Of a stretch of 64,000 bases of DNA, positions 10,541 through 23,630 are shown one piece after another; the first letter of the stretch is position 1, and every line of letters starts with the position of its first letter. Source of the stretch: Fasciola hepatica. Taxonomy: Eukaryota; Platyhelminthes; Trematoda; Plagiorchiida; Fasciolidae. The position numbers were made by a program, and so were the translations under genes. The DNA lies in contig CANUEZ040000107.1 of the NCBI GenBank assembly GCA_948099385.1, positions 3,286,001-3,350,000 on the forward strand, written 5' to 3'. The notes under the pieces are model-generated. The model worked only from the letters and a program-made list of their open reading frames with translations, did no database searches and had not been told where the DNA came from.

Positions 10541-12540
10541 CGGCACGGCTAACAATTTTACCCAAAGATCGTAGTTTCATTTTCCCTGTGACGGATGGAA
10601 CGTGGTGGGACGGAAAGAACAATAGAACAAAACGGCGCAGGAAGCACATGAGAGATGGTGGAAGTGGCTATCAATATATTGGAAAGGAGACTGAAGAAGT
10701 TCCCAAAAAACATGTAAGAGTTGACTGCTCAGATCATTAAGCTCATTTCATTACGGATGGCCTAAGTAATGGGGACGGAAAAAGAAATTGGGAGGGACTG
10801 TTAAGACAAGTATTTCCGTAATGAAACAGTGGGAAGGAAAAATATATGCTCCACAGTTTTGGGACGATAACGATGGAGAGCTTCACGCCTGTCGGCAGAT
10901 GGATGGAGAGAGTGAACCAAAAGACCCCGATCAAGACACAGACAGATCAGAATATCCGGAAGGGTTGTCTGAGCTGGGCAAACAATCTACGTTGGAGACG
11001 CACATTGACAAAAAAGCGGCTGTGAAAGAAGAGGGGGTGAAAACTCTGAGATCTGACATGAAAATGGACATGGTAAACATGGGATTGGTGGGTATTGGCT
11101 TCAGGCATAGGAACAGAAGAAAGAGGTATTCGAAGGAACAGACAGTAAGGATATAACAGCGCTATCAGCTAACCATATAAGCAAGGGGTTTTGGCTACAG
11201 ATCACAAAATATGGATTAATCGGGGAAGACATGGGTAAAGAATGAAAACAAGTACATCCAGGCATGCGAGGAGCAGCTGCACAGGGCGATGGTGGCATCA
11301 TGTAACGAGAGTTGAAATATATTAGATCTTCTGATGAGAAACAGCAGAACTACCGACAAAATAGGTAGATACGCACGCGGTGGTAGAACGACAACATTTG
11401 CAATACATGCAAAACGGTTGAGCGAGCATACCAATGCAGCAAGGTGAAAATTTCTAGCGATCGGAGTATGGATAAAAACCCTAGGTGGGCTTACAGTGCT
11501 AGGAAGGAGAACATAGAAGAACGCGATCCGGAAACGGCTCTATTGAATGCGGCACGGCGGTGACTGTGGGAGCATGGGATCCACAAGCAGCATTAGTGAG
11601 TGGAACTGACCGGACACTGGACACCCAACTCGAAAAATACTTCATGGAGTGGACATTAGTGTGATCCGCCGGACCGGTCTTGCCTGAACACCGTCGCCCA
11701 GGGCCTGTAAGCCCGATACGCGCCAGACAAGGCGGTGGGTCTGACCACGTCCCGCGCCGTTGGGACCGGCACGAGTGGCCGTTGATGATTACACGCGGGG
11801 GCACTGTATGAAAAACGAAGTTGTATGGCCCAAGATCAGGTGGTCAGTTGGTAGGGAGTCTTGAAGGGCAAAGCCAATGAGGACAGCACTCGGTAGACGA
11901 CCACGCAGAGCTGTTATTTAGATGTATCTATCTGGAAGCGACCCCAACGGCGTCAGGGAAGTTGATCCAGGTTGGGATGAAAGGCCCATGGACAGGGGAG
12001 TAGGAGGGGAAAATATAGAGGAACACGGTTTGTATGAGCCTCAGCTGTGAATCAACGGTTTAAGCAGGAAAACGGAAAGTACTACAGGACAAAGCGCAAG
12101 GGTGATGTAAGCTAAGGGGGAGGAGGGGAGCGGAGTATAAGTGGAAGGCAGGAGGTTAACGGTGGCCAATATTGTTTGCACGGTACCAATAATAGCCACG
12201 GCTAAACAGGCTTCCAGAATTCTCTCTGAAAGTTCAGGCCGCTTATCCGCGATCGATGGGCTTTGTGTTTTCGAGGGGGTTGGCGTGACTAAGTAGTCCA
12301 GCCCCCCCCCCCCTCCCTTCAAATAAGATATCTTCGGATGTGTACATATTATATGACTGAAGTGGGAGTCCGAAGTTAAGATGTGCAGCACGTGCCGATG
12401 GAAAAGGTGGCTTGGTCTGAGGTGCTCCGACAGTGGTGCGCAACCCATTCCAGATCTTGGAGCAGACAATAAGGAGGAAGTGTGACCATAGGGTCGATTT
12501 GGATAGTAAGAGACTGCCAAAGTGAATATCGGGTTTAGCA
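10541..12540 (+). repeat. Purine-rich strand-asymmetric repeat
   Basis: About 2 kb with A+G well above C+T on plus. A short block here (10874-10926, encoding GELHACRQMDGESEPKDP) is clearly homologous to the minus strand at 40741-40810 (GQLHACRQLRELNEPKVP), at DNA as well as peptide level, so at least part of this segment belongs to a dispersed family. The frame 10788-11156 has no recognised domain. A C run occurs at 12301-12313. I cannot define the ends of the repeat. Confidence 0.5.
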
Positions 12541-12645
12541 AGCAGAAGTTAGTTGGTCTAAGGAAAATGATCGGTTACGGAGCAAGTAACGCGGGAATAC
12601 TAAGCCCAGTCTCAAGCAAGGGGGCTAGAGGGGATCGAGATTCAG

Positions 12646-12690
12646 ACAATAATAATAATATTAATATTAATATTAATAATAATAGTATAT
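12646..12690. repeat. AAT/ATT microsatellite
   Basis: Tandem AAT turning into ATT units, interrupted only at the ends (gacaataataataat ... aataatagtat). Confidence 0.9.
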
Positions 12691-13019
12691 TTCTGGACCA
12701 TAGTCGACAGGCACGCATGTAAGCATGATCGGAGTTCACATCACTGAATGAGTCGGAAAGTCCACAAATTTCAAAGGTGTTCGCTCATCATAGCAACAAT
12801 GGAATAAGACTGAGGAGAGTTTAAATGAGGCAAGGCGATGCTGGCATCCTCCTCAAATTCAGTCACTTCGGTTTTTCACCCAGTGGCCTTGCACCCCTGT
12901 GCTCTGATTTCGGTTACTACCTTCCGGCATCGTCCAGTAGAGGGCAAAAAGAATAGAAGCATAGCAAAGTGTTCCCGAAAAACGAAGTACCAGGGGGCAA
13001 TCAAGAAGACAGGGCCAGA

Positions 13020-15600
13020 GCTTGGATGCAACTGCGCCACTGACCGCGACACCTAACCACATCACTTAATGTCTCCAACCATTTGGTAGGCGGATCACGT
13101 GGACCTCAACCTGGAAGTCTAACACGTCCTACTTGGCCAAGTCCACTGATCGAGGTTCTCATACCTTTTTGCCATGTCATGGACTGACCACCTCAACTCA
13201 CCTTCCAATCACCACTTGCCTCAGAGAACAGTGTACTCAGAGGAAGTCTATCCGTGGGCATGCGTAACACATGTCCCAACCACCTTAACTTGTTTAGATT
13301 CAGTACTTGATCCGGAGACTGACCTCTGGTTCCCAACATCTCACGCCGAACCTCAGCATTGCTGATACGGTGTTCCCACCATACTGGGGCAGTGCTACGG
13401 AGACACCGGTGCTCGAACACCAACAGTCTTCGCCCATTGCCTGCCCTCAACAGCCATGTTTCTGAACCGTATAGGAGAACAGACCTAACTGCCGCATTGT
13501 ACACTCTACCCTTAACAGACAATCGGATGTCACACCAACGCCATAGATGACGGAGGTTGGCAAAATCCAAACGCGCCTTCTGTGAAAGCGATGACACTTC
13601 ATCCGTTACCTGTTCACCTGGTGAGATGTAACTACCCAGGTAACAAAATTTATCCACTTGAGCTAGAGTTTGCCCTGCCAACACGAGGTTTGGTGTTGAG
13701 CCAACCTAGTCCTGCAGAAACATTTTACACTTTGAAGGTGCAAAACGCATCCCAAATATTGCTACACTCTTGTTAGGGCTATCTGAGAGAGTTTGAAATG
13801 TACCTGGGTTTTTATTCAGAAGAACAATATCGTCTTCAAATTCCAAGTCAAACAGTTTACTGTGTGAGCAAAGGTCGACGTCGCTATTCTTACACGAAGA
13901 TGGGGCTATCTCAAGAATCAATTCAACTACAAAAATGAAGAGGACGGGTGAAAGAGGTCAACCGTGACGAACACCACTTTTCGTGGTGAACTCGGGTGAA
14001 AGATCACCGTAAGTATGAACTTGACTTCGGCTGTTTGCATACAGGTATTGGTAAAGAGAAATGATTTTTCCTGGCACACCCTTCTGTTAGAGGCAGCGCC
14101 AGAGAATTGTGCGGTCGACTGAATTGAAAGCCGCTTTCAAATCAAGAAAGACAGAGATTGTGGGCCTACGGAAGATATGTCTGTGCTCTAAGGTTTGCCG
14201 AAGAGTGGTGATGTGGTCGATACAACCATGACCAGGTCTGAAACCGGCTTGATTTTTGCTCTTACTCACCTTGCCGGTGCTGGACGATTGGTCGGGAAAA
14301 AGCCGGTTCAGCAGTTTGGACGCGATACATATCAAGCTAATTCCTCTGTGGTCTTCACAAGAGGACCCGTTTCCTTTCTTGTAAATCAGCTCAATCACCA
14401 ATTCACACTATTCCGTGAGAACCCGCTCTCTATCTCAAATACCGGGGGTTGGTAAATCCGAAACCAAAGCTTCGCCTCCATCCTTAAAAAAGATGGAGAC
14501 AACCCATGCGGTCCAGTGGCTCTATACCTTTTCAAGTACCCTATCTCCTGTATATTCTCCACTTCTGATGGAGAACTGATATTCACCTGCATTTTTTAGC
14601 TGGCAGGTATATTTGGAAGGTCCACCGTTGAAGTAGGCCAACTGAATTGTTCCCTAAAGTGCTCCGCCCATCGCTCCAGACGACGTCTATGAGAGTGAAT
14701 TGGTGAGCCGTCGAATTCCTTGACTAACTCACTTAAACCAGGCTTCCGTGGACCGGTGCCTCTGACCAAACGGAAAGGTTGCAAGCATTTCCAATGGGTG
14801 CAGCCTTTTCTATTTCCTCATATCTCGCAATCTGCCAATGCTGGCGATCCTTTCTCGCTCCCAGAGAGTTGGAGTCTCAGGGGTTTGCACACTTCGGTAA
14901 ATGTGGCATCTGAAGAGACGGATCTGCGAGCATGCAACGGAGCAACCGATGTCGAAGATATCCATCGGTTGTGACACTTACTCAAACCAGAGTCTTTTGT
15001 GGCATTCAAAGCCGCCCGCAAATCTTCCTGGACTTGTTGGCAGCGTTCATTCTGGTCCTGGATATCTGGTTGTATCAATGACCGCGTAGGCAGCTCCACC
15101 TGGAAGTTGCTTCGCTGGTTGTCCTCTTAAATCAGCTGCTTTGGACACCTGACAATCACTTCTGTGCGACCACGGACGGGACGCAATTAGAAGCAAGTAT
15201 GTACTAAGGCGTGATCTGAGTCCACAGGCGCAGACGAAAATGAACGACGATCTTCAACCGATTTACTCCAGCAGTGGCTAATCACAATATGGTCAATGTG
15301 AGTCCAACGTTGTGAAGACGGAGGAGAACGCCATGTGAGCCTATACTGCTTTTTATGGCGGAAGTCCGTACTTGTCAGAAACAATCAATGGTCAGAACAC
15401 ATCTAAATGGGAAGATTGCCGTTATCGGTACGATTGGCCGGGATAGTATACGGGCCCCAGATGTGCCTTTCGAAACCTCTCAGTAAGCCAACTTGGGCGA
15501 TGAGACCCCCAGCGATGACCACAGCGTCCGTTGAACACACGCCTCGAAGCAGCTGGAACAAATCCTGATAGAACCTGTCCTTGGCCTCAGGGAAGCTTCA
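13020..15600 (-). pseudogene. RTE-like LINE: endonuclease, RT and C-terminal domain, decayed
   Basis: Reading from 15600 down: apurinic-type endonuclease remnants (LLVHTPTD at about 15625, then AGG.IAQVG and, at 15187-15384, LFLTSTDFRHKK with TWRSPPSSQRWTHIDHIVIS and DSDHALV, the SDH end of the nuclease). A linker with RRLERWAEHFREQFSWP lies at 14640-14700. RT palm and fingers follow: IELIYKKGNGSSCEDHRGISL (14400-14340), NQAGFRPGHGCIDHI, FLDLKAAFNSVDR (motif A), and LEFEDDIVLL (motif C, catalytic FxDD changed to FEDD, 13845). The C-terminal part (13684-13193) has FCYLGSYIS, SVLLYGSETWLLR and LRWLGHVLRMP, the typical RTE/Bov-B/SR2 tail. Traces of the tail (QVGRVRLPG.GPRDPP) continue to about 13020. 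Many stops and frame changes. Confidence 0.82.
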
Positions 15601-15633
15601 GTCAGTCGGTGTATGCACAAGCAAGACGAATAA

Positions 15634-16660
15634 TTATCGGCGCTTCAGTTTGTTCCCCACAACCTGAAGAGGTGGATTCCCCAGGTAATGTTTGGTGAAA
15701 CGCCTTTGCAGGCTTTTTGACGCAACTCTAACAGATGTTGACACGTCAGAACAAAATATAGAGCAACATTCGAGCAAAGGCCTGGTGTGAGATTTGTCGG
15801 TGCTAATGTTACTGCCCCGGAGGAGAATACGGCTGAAAAGAAGGGCCACGATTCTTCCAGCCTGTGTCGCTTGGATCAGAACATGCTCAAAAATGCTAAA
15901 GGTGCTGGAGTACATGGGATCCAGGTCACGGATAGCAGGACGATGGGCAACTGAGGACCCACCAAGAGTTACTTATCCGAGGAGCAGTTGAAATTTGTTG
16001 GGTAGGAATTCGCACTTATCAACGGAAAAATTCGTCATCGAGGAATAACACCAGGGTCGAGTGAATAGGTGTCCGTGGAAACTTTGCTTAACGTAGAGGT
16101 GTCACAAATAGACTTGAAAAATTAGACCAATTCATAACACCCTCAGATAGGAACGGTGTTTATGAAGTGCTAGATCCAGTGGGCCAATGATATACACTAT
16201 AAATAAGGGACCCAATAAACTACCCCGTATAGCTCCACCTGCGGCGGATCTCGAGCCACGAGTGAGACCGTTGGTGAGGACCGCACGGATTTTTTAGTGC
16301 AACAGAAATGCAGCCAGGAAAGGCGTGTATCCGTGAAGCCAAATGAACACAGCTTAGCAACGGTGTGAGTGTGGAAAACTATCAAAAGCCATCATCTTAT
16401 CAAGGCAGACTGCGGCTGATGCCTACCCACTATCAGCAGCCTCAGTAACTGGTAAAGAAATCGGGCTGGCATGTGGTGCATGACAGGGATTTCTGAAACC
16501 GGCGCTGCCCCTTGCCAAGTAGGTTAGAAGAGAGAAGACAGGAAACAGTCGCTTCCACTTTCCTGGAAATGATGGGGACGTGGCTGATTGGATGATAATT
16601 GACAAAGTCGTGGGAGGGTCCTTTTCGTGCCATGGCATATCGGCTAAAGGCTTTCATTCC
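15634..16660 (-). pseudogene. CR1/jockey-like LINE reverse transcriptase 3' half, decayed
   Basis: A different LINE from its neighbour. From 16660 downward: ARKGPSHDFVNYHPISHVPI (RT fingers, N..PIS.VPI), then RFQKSLSCTTCQPDFFTS, then at 16390-16200 LCSFGFTDTRLSWL and a relic of the GVPQGSVLGPLLF block (RGSLLGPLFIVYI in another frame). At 15915-15650 the thumb and tail appear: STFSIFEHVLIQATQAGR, RPLLECCSIFCSDV and LQRRFTKHYLG, matching the usual RPLLEYCS.W and VQR.FTK..LG signature. Palm motif C is lost (near 16035 only a weak YxxM remnant). Its 3' end abuts the endonuclease start of the RTE-like LINE, both on minus. Confidence 0.78.
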
Positions 16661-19600
16661 GAAGGCACAAAACTGGGTTGTAGTGGAGTAGATTGGTTCC
16701 GTGATAAAAATGGCGGGCCTGATCCACTGCTTGCTATTCCAGCTGGAAGCAATCCACCTGGTCCGGGATATGCAGATGCTATATGAAGTAAATTGTGCAT
16801 GTGAACATTGTTTGCATCGGGTGTTGGAATAGATGAAGAGGATATCTTAGTAGCAGAAGGATCCGGGGGAGCTGTGCCAGCTGCAAGGGCCACAGAAGTA
16901 AAGGAGTTGGAGTTAAAGGCTTCAGCGATATCGGGAGCGGAGTTGACCGAGTTTTCATTGGGTCACTCAATTTACCTAATGTCATTCCCCTCCTTCCAGT
17001 TCCTAGATTTATATAGGGGTGGGAGCTTCAAAGCTTCATTGCAATGTCTGACTGCTTTAACCTCTCAGGTACGAGGGTAAATTTGCTTTTGACTAGTTGG
17101 CCTGATGAGGAGGAAGAAGTCATGGATTCAAGGGTTAAGTCTGCTTCACGGGATACTTTTATTGGAGGGAGGCCAGTTTCGATTACCTAGGGGGGGAGGG
17201 GCTTTGGACAGGAGGACTGGGCCTCAAGAGACCGTTTCCCATCCTAAGGTAGAAATAGTCAACCGTTAGAAAAAGCTGATTCAGTCTTGGTTGAGGGTGA
17301 GGTTGTGCAGATGGTTCTAATCCAAAAGAACAGTGCCGTTGATTCGGGTCAGTTAGCCTGATAGACAAGGATGGAATGAAAGATTACCCGTTATCATTTC
17401 GTGACCGCCACCTGGGACATCAAGCAGAAGGGGGTGGAAACGTTTAAAAAGCTATTAGTTAACGTGAGATCTAAAAACCTGGCTTTTATTTTAAGGTTTA
17501 AACTTGTTGAATGCAACTCTAAATGAGAGTTATGGAGACAAAGTCCAGTACACTGGGAGGCGGTAGGAGTGCAGACAAGGACATTTTAGGTCAGGTACAA
17601 TCACCGGCCACGGTTTTTGCTGCCGAGGGTGTTAGTGAAAGGTGGTCGAGGACTTCGGTCGAATGAGACAAGTCGGTAGTACCAGATGAGGCGAAGTACA
17701 TGACTATAGTTGACAACCTAAATGTAGGACATAGGAAGATCGAGGTTGAGTCTAGTGCGGTGTATCTAATGGGAGGTGCAGAAAGAGCACACTTTACTTG
17801 CACTAGGCAGTCGTCTCTGCGCTCAGCAATTCCATTTTCCATCCTCAAATAAAATGTCAGTTGTAAGAGCGTGATCCATGATCCAGGTTTCAGTAGCAAT
17901 GACGATATCGTGATTGACGCTGTGATGTGTGTTTTGAGTGGTGAAGCCTACCTGACTTAGACCAAGAATTGAATGTGATCAATATGACCCATTGGAGTGA
18001 AGATGGTTGTCTGCTCTGTTGACGTACTGGATTAATTAGAAGATGTGAGGAACCAATCAGGTTGCGACGGACGTTGTGGTATCTAAAATGGATATGGACC
18101 ACGGTCATCTTGAGTGTCTGGAGCTGGGCCGTAAGGTGCTTCGAGGGAGCCAGTCCGATGGTCATTGATCGAACTATCGACTTTCTGACAAGCGCTGACC
18201 GACTCAGATGAAGAGACGAAATACCACCAGATAAAGACTGTAGGGAGAGATCAGTTGAATAGGTTTTTACAAGTTATCGATAAGGCCCGTATTGAAGGTC
18301 GCAATAAGGCCGGGGTATGGAGGGTGCCAGTCAGGAAAAAAAGATTTCTTGAAGGCGGATAACTTACCCACTAGGCAGGACCAGTAGAGGGCTGATATTC
18401 AGGCTTGGAGGCAATGAAATGTAAATGAGTTACCGAGAGATGGTGTGAAGTGACAGTAGAAACGAGTGGCTAGATTTGGAGAGGGCGGGAGGCCCAGGAG
18501 TTATTTTGGGGGCCGGAGCATGAGGCCCGCGGGAATCCGGAGTGGGGAAGTGGGACTTAGTTCTGATCAAAGACCTGCTATTAAAATATGTAAATGGTAC
18601 TCCAAGATTAGGCGTAGGCCAGCGAAGGGGAGCAGGGAGAAGCGGTGGGGGCACTCGGGGGCTGTGGTATGGGGGGGGTGGTGTCAGGGGTACAAGAAGG
18701 GGTAGCTGGGGAACGGACGAGTAGTACATTTTGATCGATTGGAGTGACAGAGATATAGTGAAGGTGAGAGTGAAGCAGTGGAGGGACTAGTGGCACGAGC
18801 ATATCTCTGACGGTTACTTCGACGCATAGAGCCAGTGGAGTTAGGTGCAGCTGGATGGTAGTGAAGTTGGTTGGCTCGGACGGGGGCCGAGAGTAGGCTT
18901 TCAGGAAATGGTCACAAGTGGTGGAGGCTTTCAGGTGTGGTAACTGGCTGATGGGAAGCAGCCCCGGGTGGGGTGGCAGAAAGGCTCATGGGAGGCTTAG
19001 AAAAGCACCTGTAAGGAGAACGTAAATGTGGAGGATCCGAGCTTTCATCGATTGGGTGGTTTGTAATGCAACTGGAGCGAGAACCGCGACAGGGTCCCGG
19101 TGGACAGGTGCTCGTAACAGCATCCCTTTCCAACCTTGTAGCCACGGTCGGGTAGCGTGGCTTTGATACTAATGTGAAGTACCTTTTAAGGCATGTGGTC
19201 TGGGGAGGCTGAAGCTACTGGAAGCAGAAGCTACCGCGGGAGATGATGGAAAGGGGCATTTTGTAAGGGAGTGGGACCGGTGATGGGAGGCAGTAAAGTC
19301 TGGATAAACAGTCTGCAGTTGGACAGCACTGGGTGTCGGATTTGTTGGTGGCTTCTTGCCTGCCAAGCACTGAGTGAGCTTCGCATCAAAACCAATGGGA
19401 CGTGCGTGCACGGGCAAGAAAGAGTTGCTTTTGAGTGATCCAGGTATTTTTTAACTGAAAAGGTGGTTTGTAGGGAAAACTCTTTATATCTTTTAAAGTT
19501 CAATTGACAGCAATTGTCGTCCTGTTGATAAGGAACTTGCTAGCCATTAGGTCATCCATGAACCGGAATAGGGAAGGGCAGTTATTGCACTGGGACCTTT

Positions 19601-19682
19601 TTTGTAGCCTGATTTGGTGGCGTCTATAGTGAGCCACATTGCGGTAATGGAGCATGTTGCGTTTGACCAGCGAAAGGGGTAG
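16661..19682. repeat. Purine-rich, gene-free DNA
   Basis: About 3 kb, mostly with purine excess on plus, especially 16800-17200 and 18400-19450 (long G/A runs, a G run at 18669-18677). Frames such as 16808-17080 or 18430-18729 are composition artefacts rich in Pro/Ser on minus and Gly/Arg on plus. It resembles 10541-12540 and 37483-40010 in character. No LTR, LINE or transposase motif found. Confidence 0.45.
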
Positions 19683-20060
19683 TACTGGGGAAATACCCTT
19701 CCCCATAAATCAGGGCCTAGGAATTCGAATCTCCGGTCAGGTTCCGCCTACTTCAAGTCTTTAGAGAGGTAATTGAATATCCATTTTGAAATTAAATGAC
19801 GCGCGGTTGTATTTGTGCTGAAACCTTCGCCGGCGCGCGCTCTTGTTGTAATCTGCAAGGCACATAAATTTCATATGAACAGCCGAGCTGCAATGTACAA
19901 CCACCTTTGGTCCAGAACCAAATACACGGCTGAGCTGAAGGTCTTGTCTTCGAAGTTCTTACTTCCTTGTGTGAGTTGTCCTGGGACGGAGTACCGGTAA
20001 TGGCACGAGAACTGGGACGGTGTGACACTGACCGCTCGATACTTGCTTGGGGGCTCGTAA
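19683..20060 (+). repeat. 5' LTR of the 19.7-kb gypsy element
   Basis: From 19730 to 20056 it is almost identical to 24108-24434; I count about three differences near the 3' end. The first 45 bases (19683-19727) are much more diverged from the matching 24060-24104. It ends ..gctcgtaaca before the internal region. Confidence 0.8.
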
Positions 20061-20649
20061 CAAATTTTCGGCGGGGGGGTCTCCCCACTTGGTCGTTGTG
20101 CTAACGCTTGACCCCGACCTTAAGGGCTTGCCTCAGACGCAATCTAAGCTTATTGTAGCCTTATTAGACCGTCTTGCGGCCCAGTCATCTTCGGTCACCA
20201 CTGTGCAGGTGGTTCTTGTGCTCCTTAACATGTGCGGTTTTGTTTATGATCCCATTCCTGGCGTGACTTCCGACTCTTGGTACAAACATTACGAGGACAT
20301 TTTTGCCGCTGAAATGAACTCCCATGACGATGCTACTTGTGTTTGTTTACTTCTCAGTAAAATTGGCCCGGCCGAGCATGTACGATATCGCAATTTTGTC
20401 ACGCCTGATATCCCGCGTGCCCGCCCCTTCGAGGACACCACTGAGACAATAAGTAATATTTTTTGGCTCGCCCCGTTCTCTTTTCCACTTCCGTTTTTAG
20501 TGCCTCCAGCCATCAAAACGGGATACCGACAATGTTGCGCGGTTCGCTGGGAACGTCAATCGAGAATCAGCCGGTCCCCAATAGGGCTCATTGCCCGAAG
20601 ATCAATTCTGCTGTCTGGTCTTCATCTGTGGCCTGCAGTCCCCAACTGA
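20061..20649 (+). pseudogene. Gypsy gag remnant
   Basis: The frame from 20047 carries a gypsy Gag core: WYKHYEDIFAAEMNSHDDAT (20280-20337), CLLLSKIGPAEHVRYRNFV and FEDTTETISNIF. This WY..YED.F...DD....LLL.K.G..EH.RY.N..LP order is that of flatworm and nematode gypsy Gag. The part after about 20460 no longer reads as Gag, and no CCHC knuckle is intact (a decayed knuckle may be at 20925-20960). Confidence 0.68.
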
Positions 20650-21079
20650 AGCTGACCTCTGCACACGACTCTTGGCCCTCGTTGACCAGAACCTCGCCAC
20701 GAAACTGCTCAAACTGGTGACCGAGTACTGTCGCCTGGCAAATCTCAAATCCGACTAGGCCGTTATCGAGCAGTCCGACCGAGCCTCACAACCTATAAAA
20801 AGTTCACCTCCAGCGGTCTCCAGGCGCAACCAATGCCGGCCGAATCCAGTAACCTCCCTCTCCGTGTCGTCACTGCGACGAATGGCACCTCCACAGCTAC
20901 TGGCCCTTTCAGGGCAACGGCTGTTACCTCTGCCAACAATTCGGTCACAAAGACGGCTAATGCCCAAGCTACAAAGCCGATGACTACAATGCGCCACCAG
21001 CCCCGCCTCCTGACTTCTAGTGGCAACTTCCCACGTGGATGCCGCTGAAGGCCGGCGGCATGTAACAGTCGACGTCAGC

Positions 21080-23630
21080 CAACACGCCGTTGGGCTGTAA
21101 CTGGACACAGCCTCCTTTGACACTTGTTGTCCTCCTGGTTCCCCTGCTTTCAAAACCTCGTCGTTGTCCGCGACGAGCGCGTGTGGCTGCACCCTTCAGC
21201 TTTCTGGTCAGCTGGAGTGCTCGGTGTCCTTTCGTGGCGCGTCCATACCTGGGGCGTGCTACTTGAACCAAGCTGGGCTCAATCTCTTGGGAGCCCACTG
21301 GATCGATGAACTCGAACTGGCCGGGTTTCCAGTGAACGCCACTTGCAACGCCGTCGAATCACCTGGAACTCCGACCAAATTGACCGCCGACGTTATCGAA
21401 CAGATCGCCCCAGTTCTTCGGGACGGTCTTTGTCATTTTACGAGTGGAAAAGCTGCTTTGGAACTTCAACCTGAAGCCATCTCCGTCTTCCGACCAAAGT
21501 GCCTAGTACCGTACGCGGCTCTTCCGCTTGTCGATGCTGAACTGAAACGCCGGGAAGACCTAAGAGTGCCAGTTCCTGTGACCTACTCCGCATGGGCTGC
21601 TCCAATTGTTGTGGTTAAAAAATCTACAGGAGCAGTTCCTACCTGCGCTGACTTTTCCACCGGTCTAAATGACGCCCAGCTCCCGTACCACTCCCCACTA
21701 CTGGCCCCAGTGGTAGAAAGTAATTTGCGAAGCTGGACCCGGCTGAGGCTTATTTCATGATCCAGCTGGCCCCGGCCTCTTGAAAGCTTTTGGCTATCAG
21801 CACTCACCGAGGACCCCATCAATTCACCAGCTTACGCTTCAGGGTAAAGGCTGCACCTGCCACATTTCAACCAATCATGGACGTTTAATTCTCCGGTCAG
21901 CCGGGCTCGACAGCATATCTGGATGACGTCACTGTGGTGGGCAGTTCGGTGGGGGAATTGAAGGATCGCCTTATTTCAGTCCTAAGTCGCGTACAGGAGA
22001 CTGAGTTCCGGCTACGACCCGACAAGTGCCAACTTTTCCTTCATACCATCAGGTATCTGGGGTTCATATTCGATGCCCATGGCCGTCAGTTTGACCCAGA
22101 AAACATTCGCGCTATCCAGGAGATGCTCTCCTGCTCGGATGCCCCAAGCCTCCGCTCCTTTTTCTGGCATATCAGCTACTACAGCACGTTCTCGCCCACA
22201 CTTCACAGCGTTCGCGGGCCACTAAACGCCTTGCAAAGAAAGACATCCTGTGGAATTGGTTCCCTTACTGCCACTGAGCTTTTGACACACAGGAGTCCAT
22301 GCTCACGTCCGAATTGTTACTCACTCACTGTGACCCGCAAATGCTGATTGTAGCGGCCGCTGACGCCTCGAACTTCGGAATGGGTGCGGTAGTCTCCCAA
22401 GTTATTCCGGGCGGATCGTAGAAGCTTATTTCCCACGCATCCTGCGCGCTGACACAGGCCGGAAGAAACTAAGGAAAAGTGGAGAAGGAAGCACTGGCAA
22501 TTATTTTTGCCCTCAAGCGACTTCGCAAGCTGATTTTTGGCCGAAATATCACCCTACTGACGGACCACAAACCACTCCTGTCCATCTTCGGGCGTTCCGG
22601 TCCACTCCGCAAACTGCCTTTTTCGCTGGGCAACCTTACTCCCAGGCTACCGGCGAACCACGGACTTTCGCCAAGCCGATGAATTATCGCGTCTCATCTC
22701 GGAACACCGTTAGGCAAACGAGGGCGCTCAGATCGCCAGCCTTACTCTCGAAGGTGGTGTTTCTCGTCACTTAGCTGATATTGTTCGGGCCCTGCCTGTT
22801 ATGGCTATCGACATTTGCCGCTCCACCCCCTGGACTCCACACTGGGCGAAGCTACCAAATTTACCCAACCCTTTTGGTCGTCGACCCGCCTCGCCGGCGA
22901 AATGGACCTCCTGCATCGCCATTTCCCGTCGCTGTCTGCGGTGGACTCCTACCAAATATACCGGGAATGGATTGCAATTCTAAAGTCATTGCTGCGCACC
23001 GTCCTACATCAACTTCATACCGGACACCCCGGCGTGGCCCGCAAGAAATCCATTGCTCGCAGTTAAGCCTACTGGACCGCTATGGACACAGATATCAAAG
23101 CCGTTGTATGCCAACGCTGAGGATGTGAGCTAGCCGCCAAATTGTCAGCACACCTCACCCCTGTGCCGTGGTCCACTCTAGAGCCCCCCTAATCTTGTCT
23201 TTACCTAAATTTTGCTGGGCCCCTCGGAGGTGTGATATACGTCGTCCTTGAAGACGCTTTCCCCAAATGTCCGGGGATCGAACCACTAACACCTCCAACG
23301 GCTCTGACCACCAGCGAGGCCCTCCAGGCGATTTTCTCTACTCCGGGCCTCCCGGATGTGCTCATCACAGACAAAGGCTCCCAATTTACGTCCGCCCTGT
23401 TCGATGAGTTTTGTAAACAGCACAACATCCAACACGTCCGTTCGCCACCCTACCACTGGCGGTCCAACGGCCAAGTGGAACGATTTGTCGATACTTTCAA
23501 ACGGGAAATTCCGCAAACCACACTGGGAGGGGAAGACACGGGAAATCAGCAGGACATTCCTCTTACGTACAGAACGACCCAAACCCAACGACTTCAGGCT
23601 GCCAATCACCATCTGAGTCGCGTATGAAAA
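21080..23630 (+). pseudogene. Gypsy pol remnant (PR, RT, RNase H, IN)
   Basis: Protease remnant at 21195-21330 (a FRGASIPGACYL block with the catalytic D.G lost, then LLGAHWIDEL). RT from 21380: SVFRPKCLVPYAALPLVD, then VPVTYSAWAAPIVVVKKSTG and CADFSTGLND (21575-21670); the YLDD motif is visible as AYLDDVTVVGSS at 21911-21946; then FRLRPDKCQLFLHTIRYLGF. RNase H at 22345-22640: AAADASNFGMGAVVSQV, EKEALAIIFALKRLRKLIFG and LTDHKPLLSIFG. Integrase: HTGHPG zinc-binding start at 23015, then LPDVLITDKGSQFTSALFDE (23350-23410) and SNGQVERFVDTFKRE. At least six frame changes or stops, for example at 21760, 22348 and 23064. Confidence 0.8.

Noticed and set aside
12041..12541. 166-codon minus-strand open frame
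   Set aside because: Mirror of the purine-rich repeat, with a glycine run from a C homopolymer; not gene-like.
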